A stretch of DNA of 64,000 nt from contig NC_068976.1 of NCBI RefSeq assembly GCF_016808095.1, positions 19,252,371-19,316,370 on the forward strand, given 5' to 3'. The notes under the pieces are model-generated. The model worked only from the letters and a program-made list of their open reading frames with translations. It did no database searches and had not been told where the DNA came from. The stretch is from Vigna angularis (lineage: Eukaryota; Streptophyta; Magnoliopsida; Fabales; Fabaceae). The position numbers and the translations under genes are program-made. This document shows positions 1 to 12,950 of the stretch, piece after piece (position 1 is the stretch's first letter; each line of letters opens with the position of its first letter).

Positions 1-76
1 TAAATAGTACATACTTTTATTCTGTGAGAGCTTGAGCCTTCAACCATGACTTTCTGATGTGTGTGATGTATTACTA

Positions 77-1093
77 CAAATGTACCCCCATTTAGGATAA
101 GCATTTTTTTTATTACATGTTTTTGGTATAAATCGTGGTAAGAGAAAATGACTTCATTATAGTCAAAGTAGAAGTAGTAAGTTATGGTGACAACAGCAGA
201 AAAAGTGAAACTCTGGACTATGATATGCTTTCCATAGTGAAGTCATGGACACTAGACGATTTCAATTTTTTGTTTTGGCATCAGAAGTCGTGTGTGTTGC
301 GAATACGATTTGTAAGATGAAGTTGTGACCAATAGACGATTTTGAATTGTTAATTTTCATTTAAAAGTCATGGTGTGAAGAACACGGTTTTGGCATGGAA
401 GCTGTTATCCATGGATATTGTTTTTTTCTTTTAAGTAAGGATCTATAAATGTTATATTTTTTTTTTGTTTTTTTAAAAGAATTAAAAGGGAAAAGACTTA
501 GCGGATTCTTAGGGTAACAAAGACTACCAACAAAACTTACAAGAAGACCACAATGTGACAAAGGCTCACATAGATAAATTATTTTCTACTTTTTTGTAAT
601 AAAACAATTATTCTATAAATTCACATTATTATTATTATTCTATGAATTTAAATTGTTCTTTAGTTATACCATATACTTCCATTCATTACATCTTTTCCTT
701 TTAATTCTTTTTAAAAAACAAAAACAAAGTACCTCGTATTCATATATCACGATTTTCATGCTAAAAATGTGTCTCCAACACCGTGACTTTCAATTGGAAA
801 TTAACAATTGAAAATCATTCCCATTGATCACGACTTCATCTTACATTAGTTTTCACAACACACTGACTTTTGATGAAAAAAAAAATGGAAATCATTTTAG
901 TATCTATGATTTCATTGAGGAAAGCTTAACTTTGAAACACAATTTCATTTTTTCCTGCGATTGTTGTCACCATAGTCCACAAATTCTGCTTTGACTATAA
1001 TGTCGCTTCTTCATGCCACGACTTACGTATGTAATAAAAAAAATTGTATATTTTGATATTTAAAAAAAAAAGTACACCAAATGGATACATTTG
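77..1093. repeat. Long foldback (inverted-repeat) element, non-coding
   Basis: The left part (about 77-420) reappears in inverted orientation at about 715-1093. The outer ends match as CAAATGTA (77-84) against TACATTTG (1086-1093). Further in, a stretch containing 'attatagtcaaag' and 'tatggtgacaaca' is found on both arms. The middle is T-rich and holds no gene. This resembles a foldback or long-TIR non-autonomous DNA transposon. I could not find a clean target-site duplication, so the exact ends and superfamily are open. Confidence 0.6.
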
Positions 1094-3180
1094 CCTAACA
1101 TTAGGCTTTATATCGAAGTCCCTTATGAAAGGATCCGTTCTTGCATATTCTTGCATCTTGTAGCTGTTGAACTTGAATTAGGGTCTTTAATTGCTTGAGG
1201 CATAGGTTGTTAGCCATTCATCTCTTTTCTTGCATGGCTGAAATTGAGGTTGAAGACCTATTTGACAGTGATGGATGGTAAGATAGAAAAGTCATGAACC
1301 AACTTATGTCAAACTCAATGTAGTTCAAATTTGTAAGAAAAAGAGTGTTGGACAAAGATACACTTCATTTCTTTGCTCATTCAACTCACTTGTTTCTTAA
1401 ACCTGACTAGAAGTGCCTTATGTGGAGAGATGAAGTTAATTAAGATTAGTATGCTCTGTTCACCTAATATTTAATTTCCATGATATATTTTTTATTTGAA
1501 TTAATTCCTTTAGAAGATAGATAAAAAAACATATACGTATATATAATATTATCTATAATTATAATATAAAAAATAAAATATTAAGAAGTTTACTTTATTA
1601 TTAATATTTATTTTACTTACATGTATTCAAAATGTTTGATTTTAATCACTTCATATTGTTATATATATATTTAATTTATTGTCGCATTACATAGAACCTA
1701 TTTTAGTTAATTACTATTTTATCTTTTTATTTTATTTTTAAACTGATTTTCCTTAAAAAAAATTATTTCTATATTATTTTTTTATTTTTTATTTTATTCT
1801 TTTATAATTTTTAAGTATTTGATAATTTAATAAAATTAAGTTTAGAAAAATATACTTTACTTTTATTTCTTAAAATAATATTATTTAAAAAATAATATAT
1901 ATTTATTAATAATTCAAATTGTTTATACTACTATATAAACAATTGTTTTCTTAACCAATTATTTTAGTCTTTTATTTGCTTTTAACTGATTTATCATAAA
2001 AAGATAATTATATTTCAACTACCATATAAAGAATTGTTTCTCTAACGAATTATTTTACTCTTTTATCAATTTCATTTGTTTTAGAGAATTATATTTCAAT
2101 TCTATCATTTAATATTTAATAAATTATTATTTAAGTTCTTAAATAGTATTATTAATTTTTTAAATTTAAAATCTCCATATCAATTTAGAAAATAATATAT
2201 ATTTATTAATAATACAAATTATTTACACCGTACAAAAATTGTGATGTAATAATTTTATCAGAAACAATTTTGAATAAAAAAAATTATTTATCATTTTTAT
2301 ATTAAATTATTACAGAAATATTCTTATTTTTGAATATTCTTCATAATTTTATTATGTGAAAATTAAACTGATATTATTTAATAAAAAATTACCATGAATT
2401 ATATATATATGCATCGAATTTTGTATAAGATTTTAAATAATTATATTTGTAATAAAATAAATTTAAAATATTATACTTAACAATTTATTTAAAATCTTAA
2501 AATATATATTTATAATAAAAAAAATCACAGTTCTAAATATTGTAAATTTTATTTTATATTCATATAATTTATATTTTATTATTTCAAAAATTTTAAAATA
2601 TAATATCAACATTTTTATTGTTAAATATTTTCTATATTTTTAGTATGTAAAAATTAAACTCATTACTTAAAAAAAAAACTAACATTAATTATATATACCT
2701 AGAAATTGGTATAAAATTTTAAGTAATTTAGTAATCATATGTACCTATTGGTAAGAATTCAAGTAATTTAGTAATTTCTCTTCCTCTAGAGTGGTCTTTC
2801 TCTCTTTTTCATTGGTTTGGTGTAAGGGTATTCCAATACTTTACACTATTAATGAGTTGAATTTAGTCATGGTGAGGTGCAGGAAGTAAAATCTTAGAAT
2901 GCCCAAGGCCCATTTTATGAACAAGGTCCTCATCAAGAATTCTGCATTGTAACATGAGTGCATGAGTGGTAATATACAAACTTGTGAGTCAACTCCCTAC
3001 TTTCCTCATTTTGTAGACTTGTAAAATTGCAAACACTTGTTATTGTAACTAGTTTGAGCCATGACTAAAACAAAAACAAGCTTCCTCTGTTGTGCCCTGA
3101 GCACACACATCATAGTTCAGTGAATGAAGTGTCACCGTATGAGAATAGAAACGATGATCCTTGAAAAGAATAAGTTGAGT
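1094..3180. other. AT-rich intergenic DNA
   Basis: No coding region could be supported here. The part from about 1490 to 2750 is extremely AT-rich, with many short A and T runs. The stretch from about 2750 to 3180 lies just beyond the stop codon of the receptor kinase on the minus strand and probably contains its 3' UTR and polyadenylation region. Confidence 0.6.
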
Positions 3181-5262
3181 TCAGTCAAAGTTGATCTCAC
3201 ACACAGACCTGCTGGTACTGAAAACTTCTTCAGTGTCAGAAACAATGTCCTCAATAGTGAGGGGAAGTGCAGAGGAGAAGGTGAGTGTTGGCTTAACTTT
3301 TGGCACAGTAAGTGGTGGAGCCTCATGGTTCAGAATCTGGAGCACCCTTCTCATGGAAGGCCTCCCAGCAGTATCAGGGTTAGCACAACTCAATCCCAAG
3401 AGCAAAAGCATCCTCATTTCCTCTTCCTCAAATTCCCCATTCATCCTCTTATCAGCAGCTTCAATCACCTTTCCTTCAGAATGCAGCCCCCAAACCCACT
3501 CAATCAGATTCACCATTTTCGACCCTTCTCTCTCAATTGGCCTCCTTCCACAAGCCACTTCAAGCACAACCACCCCATAGCTGAAAACATCAGACTTGTC
3601 AGTGGCCTTTCCATACTGAAGATACTCAGGGGCAAGGTACCCCATTGTTCCAGCAGTCAAAGTGGACACAGGACTCTTATCATGATCCATCAGCTTTGCC
3701 AATCCAAAATCCCCCAACCTAGGATTCATGTTTCCATCCAGCAATATGTTCCCAGTCTTAATGTCCCTGTGAACCACTCTCCTCTCACACTCTTGGTGTA
3801 GGTAAACCAGCACAGAGGCCAACCCAACAGCAATGTTCACCCTGTGAGACCAACTCAGCAACCTCCCCACTTCAGGTTCCTTGTAAAGCATCTTGTCTAA
3901 ACTTCCATTGGGCATAAACTCATACACCAGCAGTAACTCTCCCTTCTCAACACACCAACCTTGCAGCTGAACCAAATTCTTGTGCCGCAAACCGGCTATG
4001 ATGGACAGTTCAGCCTGAAACTCTGTCTTCCCTTCGTGAGAGTGCCGCGACCTTTTCACTGCAGCAATGGTTCCGGAAGAGATAAAGAACGCCTTATACA
4101 CCGTCCCAAATGATCCGTGCCCAACAATCCTACTCGGATGAAACTCTCTTGTCGCAGACTTCAACTCTTTGTAATCGAACGCCCTAGGACATGCCACGAA
4201 ACCATTCTCAAACTTTTCTTCTCTCCCACCCCTCGATCTCCGAACAAAAACATACCCCAAGACTGAAAAAACCACAAAGAAAGAGACCGATCCCGCAACA
4301 ACCACACCAACGCCAACCCTCTTGCCATGCTTCTTGGAAGTAGAATTAGTGCTTGGACTAGAAACAGAAGTAGAACCACCAGAACCAGAACCTGAACCCG
4401 AACCAGAAATAGGTACAGTTCCCATCACGGAAACGTTGTGAGGGTGCAACCTCGTTCTTGCGGGAGCACAAGCACTGTGAAAGGTCCAACTCTGGATTTG
4501 GTGAATCTCGGTAATTCCTTGAGTGGAAGCGGAGAATCCAATGTAGACGGGGTTTCTCAAGTGTTGAGAAAGATTGAACTTGACGGAGAGGACGGGGTCC
4601 ACGGGTTTTGGAAGTGAATAGCTCAAGAAAACGGCGAGAGAAGTTCGACCGGCGTCGTAGTCGATCCATGCGATGATGGTGTTGCCGCTCTTGAGGTCGA
4701 TGCCGTGCAAGATGGGGTCACCGGTTTTGAGGGACTTCATGGAGTCGACGTCGAAGCCGACATGGTTCTCGTTAGGGTCGCCGAAGCGGGGGTCCAAGTG
4801 CGTGTCGAACTCGACGGCGACGAAGGAGGAGGGGAGGCCGAGTGGAGCGGAGAGGGAGAGATTGGTGGAGGTGGTGTTCGGGGAGAGGAAAAAGGCAAGG
4901 CCGTCGCCGGAGGAGGCGGGGTTTAGGTTGTTGATGGAGAAGGTGAAGGTGGTGGAGAAGGAGGCGAAGGTGGCGGTTGGAGGGTGGAAGAGTGGGATGG
5001 GGTAGGCGTAGATGACGGCGCCGGTGCTGGAAGTGGATGCGACGTTTGTGAGTCTTACGACGCCGTTGCTCCATAAAAAGGAATCGCCGAGGAGGGTGAT
5101 GTTGTTGTTGTCGAGGGTGAAAGAAGGGAAGTCGAAGCCGACGTTGTTTTGTGCGGCTGCCACCTCGCATAGAGCGCCCAAGAAGAGCATGAAGACGAAG
5201 AAGACAACCATGCACATGCACGTGCCCATGCCTTCTCCAAGAATCAACAAGAATTCAATCAA
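3181..5262 (-). CDS. L-type lectin-domain receptor-like kinase (LecRK, clade VIII type)
   Basis: This is a single-exon gene for a 693-residue plasma-membrane receptor kinase that should bind an external ligand with a legume-lectin domain and signal through Ser/Thr phosphorylation. In order: a signal peptide (to about residue 37), a lectin domain (38-265, with EFDTH at 151-155), a Gly-Ser/Ser-Thr linker (286-312), a transmembrane segment (about 315-341, followed by RRSR) and a kinase domain (about 376-645). The kinase has a GHGSFG loop (381-386), Lys403, HRD (498-500), DFG (518-520) and a GYLAPE activation segment, so it looks active. The C-terminal tail after 645 and the overall sequence resemble Arabidopsis LecRK-VIII.1/VIII.2. 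The start could also be Met12 (base 5229), which leaves a cleaner signal peptide starting MGTCMCMV. Intronless structure is normal for this family. Confidence 0.92.
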   Translation of the reverse strand: MIEFLLILGEGMGTCMCMVVFFVFMLFLGALCEVAAAQNNVGFDFPSFTLDNNNITLLGDSFLWSNGVVRLTNVASTSSTGAVIYAYPIPLFHPPTATFASFSTTFTFSINNLNPASSGDGLAFFLSPNTTSTNLSLSAPLGLPSSFVAVEFDTHLDPRFGDPNENHVGFDVDSMKSLKTGDPILHGIDLKSGNTIIAWIDYDAGRTSLAVFLSYSLPKPVDPVLSVKFNLSQHLRNPVYIGFSASTQGITEIHQIQSWTFHSACAPARTRLHPHNVSVMGTVPISGSGSGSGSGGSTSVSSPSTNSTSKKHGKRVGVGVVVAGSVSFFVVFSVLGYVFVRRSRGGREEKFENGFVACPRAFDYKELKSATREFHPSRIVGHGSFGTVYKAFFISSGTIAAVKRSRHSHEGKTEFQAELSIIAGLRHKNLVQLQGWCVEKGELLLVYEFMPNGSLDKMLYKEPEVGRLLSWSHRVNIAVGLASVLVYLHQECERRVVHRDIKTGNILLDGNMNPRLGDFGLAKLMDHDKSPVSTLTAGTMGYLAPEYLQYGKATDKSDVFSYGVVVLEVACGRRPIEREGSKMVNLIEWVWGLHSEGKVIEAADKRMNGEFEEEEMRMLLLLGLSCANPDTAGRPSMRRVLQILNHEAPPLTVPKVKPTLTFSSALPLTIEDIVSDTEEVFSTSRSVCEINFD

Positions 5263-6200
5263 TCAATGGAAAAATATAACTTTATTTTTCTTATTTTCAT
5301 CATAAACTACAACTTAAATACTTTTGCTAGCCTTCACCAAGTCATGCTTGGGTGGGTATGAAATTTCACTAATTAAATTTAACTCAAATTTATATTGTTT
5401 TTGTTTATTTCATTGGATTACTCATATATAGATTTTGTTTTATTTAAGTAAAAAAAATCGAATATATAATTTTATTAATTTCTAAAAAATATATATAAAT
5501 CCTACTTTATTATTTTCATTTAATATTAGTTTTAAAAGTTTGCTTTCATTCCCTAAGAGGCCTAAAGTATACGTTGGTGTAGAATAGGAAATAGCTTCAT
5601 ACACCCCCACAATTACTATACACACCAAAATAGGAAAAGACTTAAATATCTTTTACCAAACCTCCACACCATCATTGTTGCCATCAAAATTGTAGAGAAC
5701 AAATGCGGAAAAACACTCAGCTTCGAAAAAATATTTCCAAAACATATATTTTATATTTTAGAAAGTTCTTTCTAAAATATATTTCAAGTAGGGGTGTTTC
5801 GAAAATTTCGTTTTTGGAAGGCATTATTAGTGATTATAAAATTTTATTTCAGAAATTTTCTTTCAAAAATTATATTCCGAAAATATTGTGAAAAGTTTCC
5901 AAAACATGTAATTAGGAAGTCACTTTTATTTTGAAAATTTTATGGGATGTGGGAAGAAATTGTGGGGTGCAGGAAGTAAAAGCCTGTAAGATGATGGGCA
6001 CGGAGAACGTTTTTCAACATTGGGCCAGTGTCAGACTACGGGTATTTGTTGGCCCATCAATTGAATTCTATTGGAAAATAAAAAAGAAGAAGCGTGAAGT
6101 ATGGTGTGAGCATGGAAATGGAATATTGGAATGTGGAATTTGACGCCTTCGTTGAAGGAACCAAATTCATGAAACAAAGAAAGAAAGTTTCATGAATTGT
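5263..6200. other. Intergenic region between LecRK (-) and NMNAT (+)
   Basis: This holds the promoter of the receptor kinase (minus strand) and the upstream region of NMNAT. No gene is supported. A perfect short palindrome with 14-bp arms and a 2-base loop lies at 5752-5781. The flanking DNA (about 5700-5910) repeats motifs such as 'tttccaaaacat' (5735 and 5898 areas), which suggests a decayed small repeat. Confidence 0.5.
5752..5781. repeat. Short perfect hairpin (14-bp arms)
   Basis: Arms 5752-5765 (TATATTTTAGAAAG) and 5768-5781 are exact reverse complements separated by two bases. It could be the centre of a decayed MITE or a chance hairpin in AT-rich DNA. Confidence 0.5.
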
Positions 6201-6726
6201 AGTATTTGTGTATTCGTTGGATGTTGAAATTAAGGAGCACTCTCACCTCCTCAAGCAACAAACCCAGGTTCCTTCTCTCTCTAATTTTAATTCTTTTCTT
6301 TATAATTCACTGCAATATCTTTTTACTTCTCCAATTACAATCACCGAGCAAATCCAAATTCGCATTTCTCACTCTAATCCTTTAGCAAATCCACCCATTC
6401 TTCACTGCTTTTATATATTGTGTGACGCTAATTCTTCTATTGCTTCATCAACAGTCACCTGCACCTCATTCTCATCGAATTAAACTTGATTGAAAAGTAC
6501 CGAGTTTGTGGATTAGCTCTTAATGACCGGTTTGTCTCTGCTTTCTCATTTTCTTTTTCTAGCTTGAAACTGCTTCTCTTCACGTTTAGCTGAATAAAAA
6601 CACATGTTGTATTCTGTTTAGAGCTTGAAACTGGAATTTCATGTTCACTTAATCAAGGAAAAAACTAGTTGTTTGCTTCTTCTTTTTTATTTCAGCAATG
6701 ATATGATATTTTAATGGCTTCAGGTC

Positions 6727-9700
6727 ATGGATGTTCCACTGCCACTGGATAAATTGGCTTTAAATTTGATTAATAATGAACCCGCCCCTGGAAACACTAG
6801 CAAGTATGTTCCTTTATTATTTATTATATATTTATCATGGGTAATTTTGTGGGGTGTTTTCTATTGACCTAACAATGATTTATGACATTCATTCTCTCTT
6901 TCCCAATAAAACAGCAACAAGATATACGTAATTCTGGTTGCAACTGGAAGCTTTAATCCACCTACTTTCATGCATTTACGGATGTTTGGTGAGTTGGATT
7001 TAAAGCTCAGATTCTTTCCTTTGTTCTCATCTCTTGCACGGTAGAAAATTGTTGTTCCTCTACCTTGAGACATTCATACTGCTTTCGTACTTATGAAACT
7101 CATATCTGAATAATTTTAACTCCTTCCACTCCTTTGAAATAAAGAAAAGATGGCATCTTGACTGTACCTTCACTCTTGAAAGTATTGATAATGGAAAAAT
7201 GGATATTTTTCTTTTTTTCTGTTGAGTGTAGAAGAATTTGGGGGGAGGGGTATTAAGATCTCATATACATCATAAATGTTCATTGGTATCTCAGTACTGT
7301 AATAGCCATAAGTGCATGAAATGAGGATGATAGTATATTATATGATCAGAATATTCCCTCACATTTAATTTTTCATTTATTTTCTGATTGTCTGATCTTT
7401 TTCTAAAAAAAAGAATTGTGGATGTTATCCTCAGAGCTTGCGAGAGATGCGTTGAATTCAAACGGCTACTGTGTAATTGGAGGTTACTTGTCTCCTGTGA
7501 ATGATTCATACAAGAAAAAGGTATGTTGTTATCGAGCAAGGAGAGAAAAAAATTATCCATTTATTATATTAAAGCTTGCGAGACTGTAAAACTTGTTAGC
7601 AAATTAAATGATTGAATAAAGTAAAACATAGCTCGGGGGAAAACTATTATCGAGAGTCAGTTAGCAATCTGTTTGAGATTTAAAACACAACTTTTAATTT
7701 ACTTTCTCAGCAAAGAGATCAAATCGTATGTTAAGTGTTGCTATTAGTTTCACTGCCCCATGTTGGTCTAATTGAATTTTGCTTGTATGCTTGTGTAGGG
7801 CCTAATATCTGCTAAACATCGAATACAATTATGCCATTTAGCCTGCAAAAGTTCAGATTTTGTAATGGTTGATCAATGGGAGGTAATATCGGCTAGATTG
7901 CGCATGTCTTTCAATTCCCTTTGAATGTGAAGAGAATTTGAGAGACAGTGTTTTGATGTCAATTTGTTGCAAGAAATATTTTACTCTCTCGACCTTATTT
8001 CTTAATACTTTGCATTTATATCTGGCTATAAACTGCTACAGGCAAGTCAGAGCACGTATCAACGCTCTTTGACTGTTCTCTCCAGAGTCTACAATTCTGT
8101 TTGTGAGACAGGGTTGGTATCCAGAGGTATGCTCGACAAAAAAGCCTTTAATGAAATCATATTAGTCTAATTGCCATCTCAAAGGGAAGAAGTGACTCTG
8201 AAACAACTATCCTCGATGAACTTCTTCCCAAACACTTCTAAGAGAAGAAAGTAAGAAGAAAAAATGAAATAGGCTTCTTGATAAATTAAAATTAACTTGT
8301 ACATAAATTAGTTAATAGAAACTTTCTCATGTGACCACCTCCAAAATCAGATTTTTAAGTTATGCATAAGCAAGTTTTAGCTTATGAAAAAAAAAATTAT
8401 ATTTTCTAGAAGGGTTAGTAAAGAAGTTTACCCAAACATATCCCTAATCCCTTGTAAGAATGAAATACCAGTCACATTTATGTTAATCCCTACTGCTGAA
8501 GAACTTGAAAAAAATTGGTGCTAAGGATTTGGTGCTGGAATACTTTGTGATTTAAATAATTAATACATGGATTTTAATTTTTGGACATATCTTGTGCAAT
8601 TTCTTGGTGCAATGTAGATGCATGATTGGATGGGCAACTTGGTTCTGTATGGTGCCAAAGCCTTCAATCATTGCGTATCATCTATCCCATATGTTCATCA
8701 ATTTAAATGTTACTTGGTCTAAAAGGAACATTTATAGTTCGCTTCATCAAACAAAAATGCGGTGTTGGGCTTTCATTTCTTTCTACACAGGTTTATGACA
8801 ATGTTATAACAATACAATAACTTGGGTTTATATTGATTAGTGTAGAATCCCTCAAGGTCATGCTTCTCTGTGGTTCTGATCTCCTTCATTCTTTTGGCAT
8901 TCCTGGATTCTGGATTCCTGACCAGGTACTTATGCATTCAACATAATAGAAAAATATAATATTGTTTATCACATATTAGTTTAACATGGAGTTATTTGAC
9001 AATTCTTGGAACAAGACTCTGCCCCTCCTCATAATTTTGGTGAATGAGTCTTAAATGGTTGTGGAATTCAAATTCAATGGAATTAGATTGATTTTGTGGT
9101 GTTTTTTTTTAGAAATGACAAGCTTATTGTGTCAAAACTTCTTCCCATGTAGACACGAAGCATGGGTGAAATATATATCAGGAGTGTCAAACTAATGAAT
9201 TGGATACATTTTGAATTGAAATAGATAATCATTAATTCATCTACGACCCTTTAAAAATGCTTTAAACAAATCCAATCCATCCGTAACTCACAATAAAAAA
9301 GTTCCAACAATCCATTACATTTTTATCTAAATATTTTTTATAAAATAAAGTTTAATAGTTATACCCCAAATACCATAGACTGAATATTTGTTTCATAAAG
9401 AAAGTACTGAACTTGGAGCAATTGAACCACTTGATATTAAATGCATTGCAAAATATCAATCCAACAAAAAATGGTGATGTAGTTCAGCTAATCTATTTAT
9501 TTTATTTTTATAACTGAATGGATAAAAAGATTTATGATAATGGATTGGATGACTAGTGGATAAACAGAATTGCCGCATATGTTACAGACTACTGATTTGA
9601 CAGGTTGTGGAAACAATGAACTATAATTTTGTCAATGTGCTTTAGGTTCAATCTATATGCAAAGATTACGGAGTAGTATGCATTAGCAGAGAAGGACAAG

Positions 9701-10285
9701 ACATTCAGAAAATTATATCTGAAAATGAAATTCTGAATGAGAATAAGGTATTTCACATTCCGAGCTTGACCTATTTCTATTTCCCTGTGTGTTTAAAAGA
9801 AAATGTGGTTTATCAAGTTGGACATTTCCAAATATCTGTTTATTTTGTATTTGTATTTAACCATATCAAGGTCAAATTTTGATGTACCATTTACAAAGGC
9901 GTGTGGATCAACTCCGGGACCTAACTTTAGTGTTTGTCTTTGGGTTTTGCTATGCTTTTATAATGAACAAGAATTATTTGGTTTGCTACTCAGCTTTTAT
10001 GCATATTTAAATTTTCCTCTGCAATTTTTTTAGGTTAATATCAAAGTGGTGGATGAACTTGTACCAAATCAAATCAGTTCAACCAGAGTAAGGTAATGCT
10101 ATGACCTTGCTTACTTTCAAGAGTTACTGGACGATAATTTAAAAAAGGGAGACGTAGTTCATATTTCAATGTCATTTTTACCATTCAGGGATTGCATTGC
10201 AAGAGGATTATCAATAAAATACCTTACTGCGGATGAAGTGATTGACTATATCAGAGAGCAACAATTATACTTAAATGAGAAGTAA
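6727..10285 (+). CDS. NMNAT: Nicotinamide/nicotinate mononucleotide adenylyltransferase
   Basis: The enzyme joins NMN or nicotinate mononucleotide to the AMP part of ATP, forming NAD+ or its deamido form; it is the shared last-but-one or last step of NAD synthesis. I read nine coding exons: 6727-6803, 6915-6988, 7435-7520, 7799-7882, 8042-8126, 8846-8925, 9646-9747, 10034-10092 and 10189-10285. All junctions are GT-AG and reading phase is kept, giving 247 residues, close to the single Arabidopsis enzyme. The nucleotidyltransferase signature GSFNPPTFMH sits at residues 37-46, and the C-terminal ISSTRVR motif at 210-216. Both are hallmarks of the NMNAT family. There is no obvious transit peptide. 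The transcript probably begins near 6200, so the region 6200-6726 would be 5' UTR with an intron ending in the CAG just before the start codon. Confidence 0.93.
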
Positions 10286-12420
10286 TTATTATTGTTTTTC
10301 ATTACACTCTGTATGACATATGGATCTTTGCACGAGCCATTTTCAATGAAGAAATAATTTTGTATTGTAATTTGCGGAAAAATAAAATGACTATATTTAT
10401 ATAATCAATTGCAAGTACTCAGTCTGAACTGCGAGTGAATAAGTCTTGTTATTATGACAAGCAAATGTACAATTCTGTAACTCAAGATTATTGTTATAAT
10501 TTCCTACTTATTTTTCTCTTAAACTCTTCCAAAGTTTGTTACTGTGAATTGTTTTGTGAGTCCGAGATATTTCTGGTTCTGAGTCTTTGAATTTTATTTA
10601 AAAGCTTAATATATCAGTAAATTTTTTATATGTTCAAATATTGAATTCATGTTTACATGCTTAAATAACAATTATTTATCAATTGATATTGCTAGTTGTG
10701 TATAAAGGTTTTATAGTTACAAACATATTAAATATCACTTATGGAGTATCATATGTACTGGTTATATTAACCTGTTAATTGAAGTATGAATCCAAAGATT
10801 AGATGCTGATGAAAAAATTAACCTGAAAATACGATTAAATATACTAATTCTCAGATACATTTTGACAAAATGTTACATTTTTTTAACACAAGAGCATTGA
10901 AAATCCGAAAATAAATACTATAAAGTAGCATGACTCTTTTACATATCAGAATATATATAACCAAAACCCATATAATATTCAACCACATCATAAATCCAAA
11001 AATGCAAACCTTGTTGTTCCGTAACATCTATCAAAGGAGTTGCCAAGAGTAATAGAAGCAACGTGATCATCCTACTAAACTACTACTACATCTATTGTTA
11101 TAGATTTTGCACAATTTAAAAAAAATTGACAAAATTATAATATATATATATACATATAAGAATATAAATTTTATCTTATAAAAATATTTTTTGTAAATTA
11201 TAATATGTACAAATTTAAAATTTTATAGGAGATAAAACACATTTTTCCTTAATTTTTACAACTAAATCTGAAATTTAACTTGATTAAATTATTCCATTTC
11301 TTTTATTTTTTATTTAGTTTTCACAAGAAAGTTAACTTGAAAATATTATTGAGTTTTTTAATTTTTGATTTATTTAATCAGTATTAAATTTATTAAATAT
11401 TTTTTTCCTTCTCAATAAAAAATATTATAAATAAAGAATTGTAAAATGAATTAATGGGATATATGAATGTGAGAAATGGATAATGAATTAAATATATTTT
11501 TAATCATTAATTTTAATAAAAATTAGAATTAATTTCTCCTTTAAAACTTCTATCAACTAATGACATTAAAAATTTGTTAATTAACGAGTGTAAAGCCGTT
11601 CCACCATGGACAATTACAATTTATAATTTGAAATTACTTTTCCAATAAACTAAATTTTTTTAAAACTTTAATTATTTTGGAGAATATGCAGGTATATGTT
11701 TAACATTTGCCGAAAACTCATTCAAAGGCCAGAGCGATTAGGTCTGGAAAGAAGAGGGAGACAGAGGTCGTTCTCATCATCCAACAAAACTACATTTTGC
11801 AGGATAAGAACAGATAGCAGAAGAAATAACATGTGACAATCGCATAAATTAAGCATTACGAGACATTTTAAATCCGACCAAAATCTTTATGAACAAGCAC
11901 AATATATGACCGCAATCTACATGTTTTGTCCCCCAACATTCTTGGTCCCAAAACAGAGTGAAAAATAGTGAATACTGCTTTTTTTTTTCACAAGTCTCCG
12001 AAGTTCAATAAATTTCTCTACTTCAAGAGACAGTTTCTTGATAAAAAAAAAAATCACCTTATACACTCATCATGGTGAGGAATTCCATCATGAATGGTAG
12101 GGCAGCATTTACCTAAGATGAAAATAACAAGGTCTAAAAGAAGTCTTAAAGATAGAAAAAGAAGAAGTGAAAAAGAAAGGTTGCAACTTTATCAATATGT
12201 TAACACAAAGTCATGCAAAGTGGAGGACATTAATGTGTTAGTTCAATAATGTGATGACAAATGTGCTGCCACCATATCCTATGTGTAGAATAAAAAAAAA
12301 CGAAAGATCCAAAACTGCATTAAAAAGGTGCCTGCTTGCAAATGAAAACAGCAAATCGAGAACACTCTTTTCCTCTAAAGCTTTTGTAAGCTTATCATTG
12401 CAATCTCCATCATTGCTTCT
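10286..12420. other. Intergenic region downstream of NMNAT
   Basis: No gene is supported. The first few hundred bases are likely the NMNAT 3' UTR. The middle (about 11100-11560) is AT-rich. The last part is the upstream region of the proline-rich gene and has a CT-rich block near 12360-12420. Confidence 0.5.
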
Positions 12421-12427
12421 TATAAAT
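12421..12427 (+). promoter_or_regulatory. Probable TATA box of the proline-rich gene
   Basis: TATAAAT lies 53 bp upstream of the start codon at 12474, a spacing that fits a plant core promoter with a short leader. It is preceded by a pyrimidine-rich block. This is a motif match only. Confidence 0.5.
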
Positions 12428-12473
12428 GAATTTTCTTAGTCTAAAGCAAGTAAAACATTAAGCTTTAGAGAAG

Positions 12474-12950
12474 ATGTTTGAAGCAGAGTTTCTGGGAGTT
12501 GTAGTTACAGCCCTTTGCTTATTATCAGAGTCCAAATTTGACCTTAAAACTCATGGGGATGCATTAGCTGATGCCATTCCAACCCCAACAACTTCTTGTG
12601 AGAACTGTCCACCCCTTTCTGGTTATCCTTCTTATGGAGGAGCATCACCACCACCTACTGGTTACTCTACATATGGTGTCCCTCCTCCTCCTCCTACTCC
12701 ACCACCACCACACAAGACAGGAAAAGGCCAATCCAAGTGTCCTCCAGCTGCAAGTGTTCAGTGTTGCACCCCTCCAGCTCCTTACACTTTTGGTTATGGT
12801 TATGGCTATGGAACTCCAAATCCTTACTATGCCCCTCCTAATCCCTACACCTACGTGCCTTATGGGAAAGGTCAAGGCCCTGCCTCTATGATTCTGCCAT
12901 TTCTAACTCCTCTCATCACTCTTTTTTCTTCTTTTGTATTTTTCATCTAA
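12474..12950 (+). CDS. Small proline-rich, probably GPI-anchored cell-wall glycoprotein
   Basis: This single-exon gene encodes 158 residues. The N-terminus has a short hydrophobic stretch (about residues 7-18, LGVVVTALCLL) that may act as a signal peptide. The middle is rich in Pro, Tyr and Gly, with extensin-like blocks (VPPPPPTPPPP, SPPPTG) and a GYGYGYG stretch. Four Cys lie in two groups: CENCPP, and KCPP followed by QCC. The last about 20 residues (ILPFLTPLITLFSSFVFFI) are hydrophobic after a Gly-Pro-Ala-Ser stretch, as expected for a GPI-anchor signal. Together these point to a hydroxyproline-rich glycoprotein at the cell surface. The family is poorly characterised and the exact function is unknown. 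The TATA-like box at 12421 supports this start. Confidence 0.75.
   Translation: MFEAEFLGVVVTALCLLSESKFDLKTHGDALADAIPTPTTSCENCPPLSGYPSYGGASPPPTGYSTYGVPPPPPTPPPPHKTGKGQSKCPPAASVQCCTPPAPYTFGYGYGYGTPNPYYAPPNPYTYVPYGKGQGPASMILPFLTPLITLFSSFVFFI

Noticed and set aside
3124..3801. Open frame on the plus strand opposite the lectin receptor kinase
   Set aside because: It is antisense to a well-supported kinase domain and has no family features.
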